NCBI GenBank assembly: GCA_013396655.1
Contig: WBMV01003156.1
Span: 2,685,361-2,749,360, forward strand
DNA: 64,000 bases
From: Campylorhamphus procurvoides
Taxonomy: Eukaryota > Chordata > Aves > Passeriformes > Dendrocolaptidae
Direction of reading: 5' to 3'
Notes under the pieces: model-generated
Seen by the model: the letters and a program-made list of their open reading frames with translations, nothing else
The model's database searches: none
Told to the model about the DNA's origin: nothing
Program-made: the position numbers and the translations under genes
Shown here: positions 62,901-64,000 of the stretch, piece by piece
How positions within the stretch are numbered: the first letter of the stretch is position 1
Layout of the letters: every line of letters starts with the position of its first letter

Positions 62901-64000
62901 GTACATGGAATGATGAAAAATACCAACATAACAGACTTGTCAGACTTGTATGTGTGTTCAGGAATAGAGTTCAAAAGCATAATGCATTGGTTATACCTCA
63001 AAAGGTGGAGAAAGCCTTCAGCTGACATGCAGACAGACACTGGAAGAGGCTGGGAACGCAACTGGAATGTTAATCTAAAACCCATACCTCAAGCATAACT
63101 TTTTGGAAATAACATTTGTTTATCCTTTTTGAAATTTTAACCTTCATTAAGGAATAAGGTAATTTAGATTTTCTGTCATCATAAACTCTTCCCTTCTCAC
63201 CTCAAAAGAAAATAGAGCCATTGAAAGGAATTGTTTCTAATCACTTCAATCAATTACAGGTCACAGTTTCTTGATGAAAAATTATTTTCAAGTACTTGTT
63301 ACAAAAGAATGTCTCAAATACAAGGTCTTTAATTTTATTATAATTAGAAGTGTTGGTATGCCACCACAGGACTAAGTTCAAGAGCAGCAGTGTAGTGTAT
63401 TTATGCACAGCTGAAGAGGAGGTGTAAGGCACTACTCACTGTGTAGCTAACACACAGTGACTGCAAGAGCAGGAGAAGCAATCCACTGTAAATGGATGGA
63501 AACCAGGGAAACACACATTTATAAAGTGAAGGCAATTGGGAAATGTACTCATGGAGAGATCACAGAAAAATGTTGGCCAAGAACATGCAGAAACCACAGT
63601 CCTCAACCAACACATCAGCTGACAAAGTCAATGAATGGATGAAGCCAAGCAAAGTCAAGCTAAAAATTAAGAATGAGAAGTTTTCCAGTGACAGGTAGCA
63701 CAGTGTGCCAGCTGACTGAGCTGAAAGACTGGGGCAAGCTTTCAGCTAAGGAAGGCGTGTTTGTTTAGAAGGGTGATTAACCAGTGCAACCACACTGCCA
63801 AGAGCAGCAATGCACACTGCATTTGTTGCGATCTTCCCTGTCTTTCTGACAACTATGCTTTAGCCAAACAGAAGTTACTGGGATCAACAAAGTGGTACCC
63901 ATGTGAAACGTAATGATCTGGTTTTTACAGGTCAGAATAGTCCTCCCTGGTCTTAAATTCTCTGCCTCGCACCAAAAGAGGCTGAGAGAGCTCAGGGAAA
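59941..64000. other. Noncoding DNA, no gene recognised
   Basis: AT-rich unique-looking sequence to the window edge. The last bases (about 63978-64000) contain GAGGCTGAGAGAGCTCAGGG, which faintly resembles the CR1 'LRELG' region and could be the start of another copy cut by the window edge. This is too short to call. No gene is supported. Confidence 0.5.

Noticed and set aside
63978..64000. Start of another CR1 copy at the window edge
   Set aside because: Only about 20 bases of weak similarity are visible, which is too little to support an element.
1..64000. CRISPR arrays, operons, bacterial promoters or prophage
   Set aside because: No spaced direct repeats, no dense coding and no ribosome-binding-site pattern. 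The content is vertebrate noncoding DNA with bird transposons.

Overview
This window reads as vertebrate nuclear DNA from a bird, most likely a passerine. It is AT-rich and has no convincing protein-coding gene. The diagnostic content is transposable-element debris typical of birds: several 5'-truncated CR1 LINE copies on both strands, much older CR1 fragments, an ERV-type LTR with a second LTR nested in it, and one SINE with a tRNA-Ile-like head joined to a CR1-like tail. That SINE architecture is the one known from songbird genomes (TguSINE1 type) and is the strongest clue to the lineage. Family names come from remembered consensus patterns, not from a database search.

Layout: 1-4104 is unique AT-rich DNA with an A/C-rich tract and a 19-base A run near 2.5 kb. 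A CR1 copy on the + strand fills about 4105-5344 and lacks part of its reverse transcriptase. From 5.3 to 20.2 kb no gene is recognised; there are a polypyrimidine tract, two GC-richer patches and an 11-base G run. An old CR1 piece lies at about 20.2-20.4 kb. About 24.5-26.2 kb looks like an old CR1 split by a second CR1 of the same broad lineage. From 26.2 to 47.5 kb unique DNA is punctuated by three younger CR1 3' ends (32.4-32.7 kb +, 39.1-39.7 kb -, 41.7-42.0 kb +) and the SINE (44.6-44.8 kb). At 47562-49367 a solo LTR on the - strand is interrupted by another LTR-like element (47868-48409, +) flanked by an 8-bp direct repeat. A nearly T-free A/C tract follows at about 50.06-50.28 kb, then a deleted CR1 on the - strand at 52.47-53.72 kb. 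From 53.7 kb to the end there is mostly unique DNA with small hairpins, microsatellites and a GC-richer block near 59.3-59.9 kb.

No genes act together here. All open reading frames are short (149 codons at most), lack recognisable domains apart from CR1 ORF2 remnants, and fit chance or antisense of repeats. The window is most simply an intergenic region or a large intron. Promoters, exons and conserved regulatory elements cannot be established without transcript data or cross-species alignment. I found no new biological system. The items most worth a second look are the nested elements, the SINE, a few compact inverted repeats and the strand-asymmetric A/C tracts.
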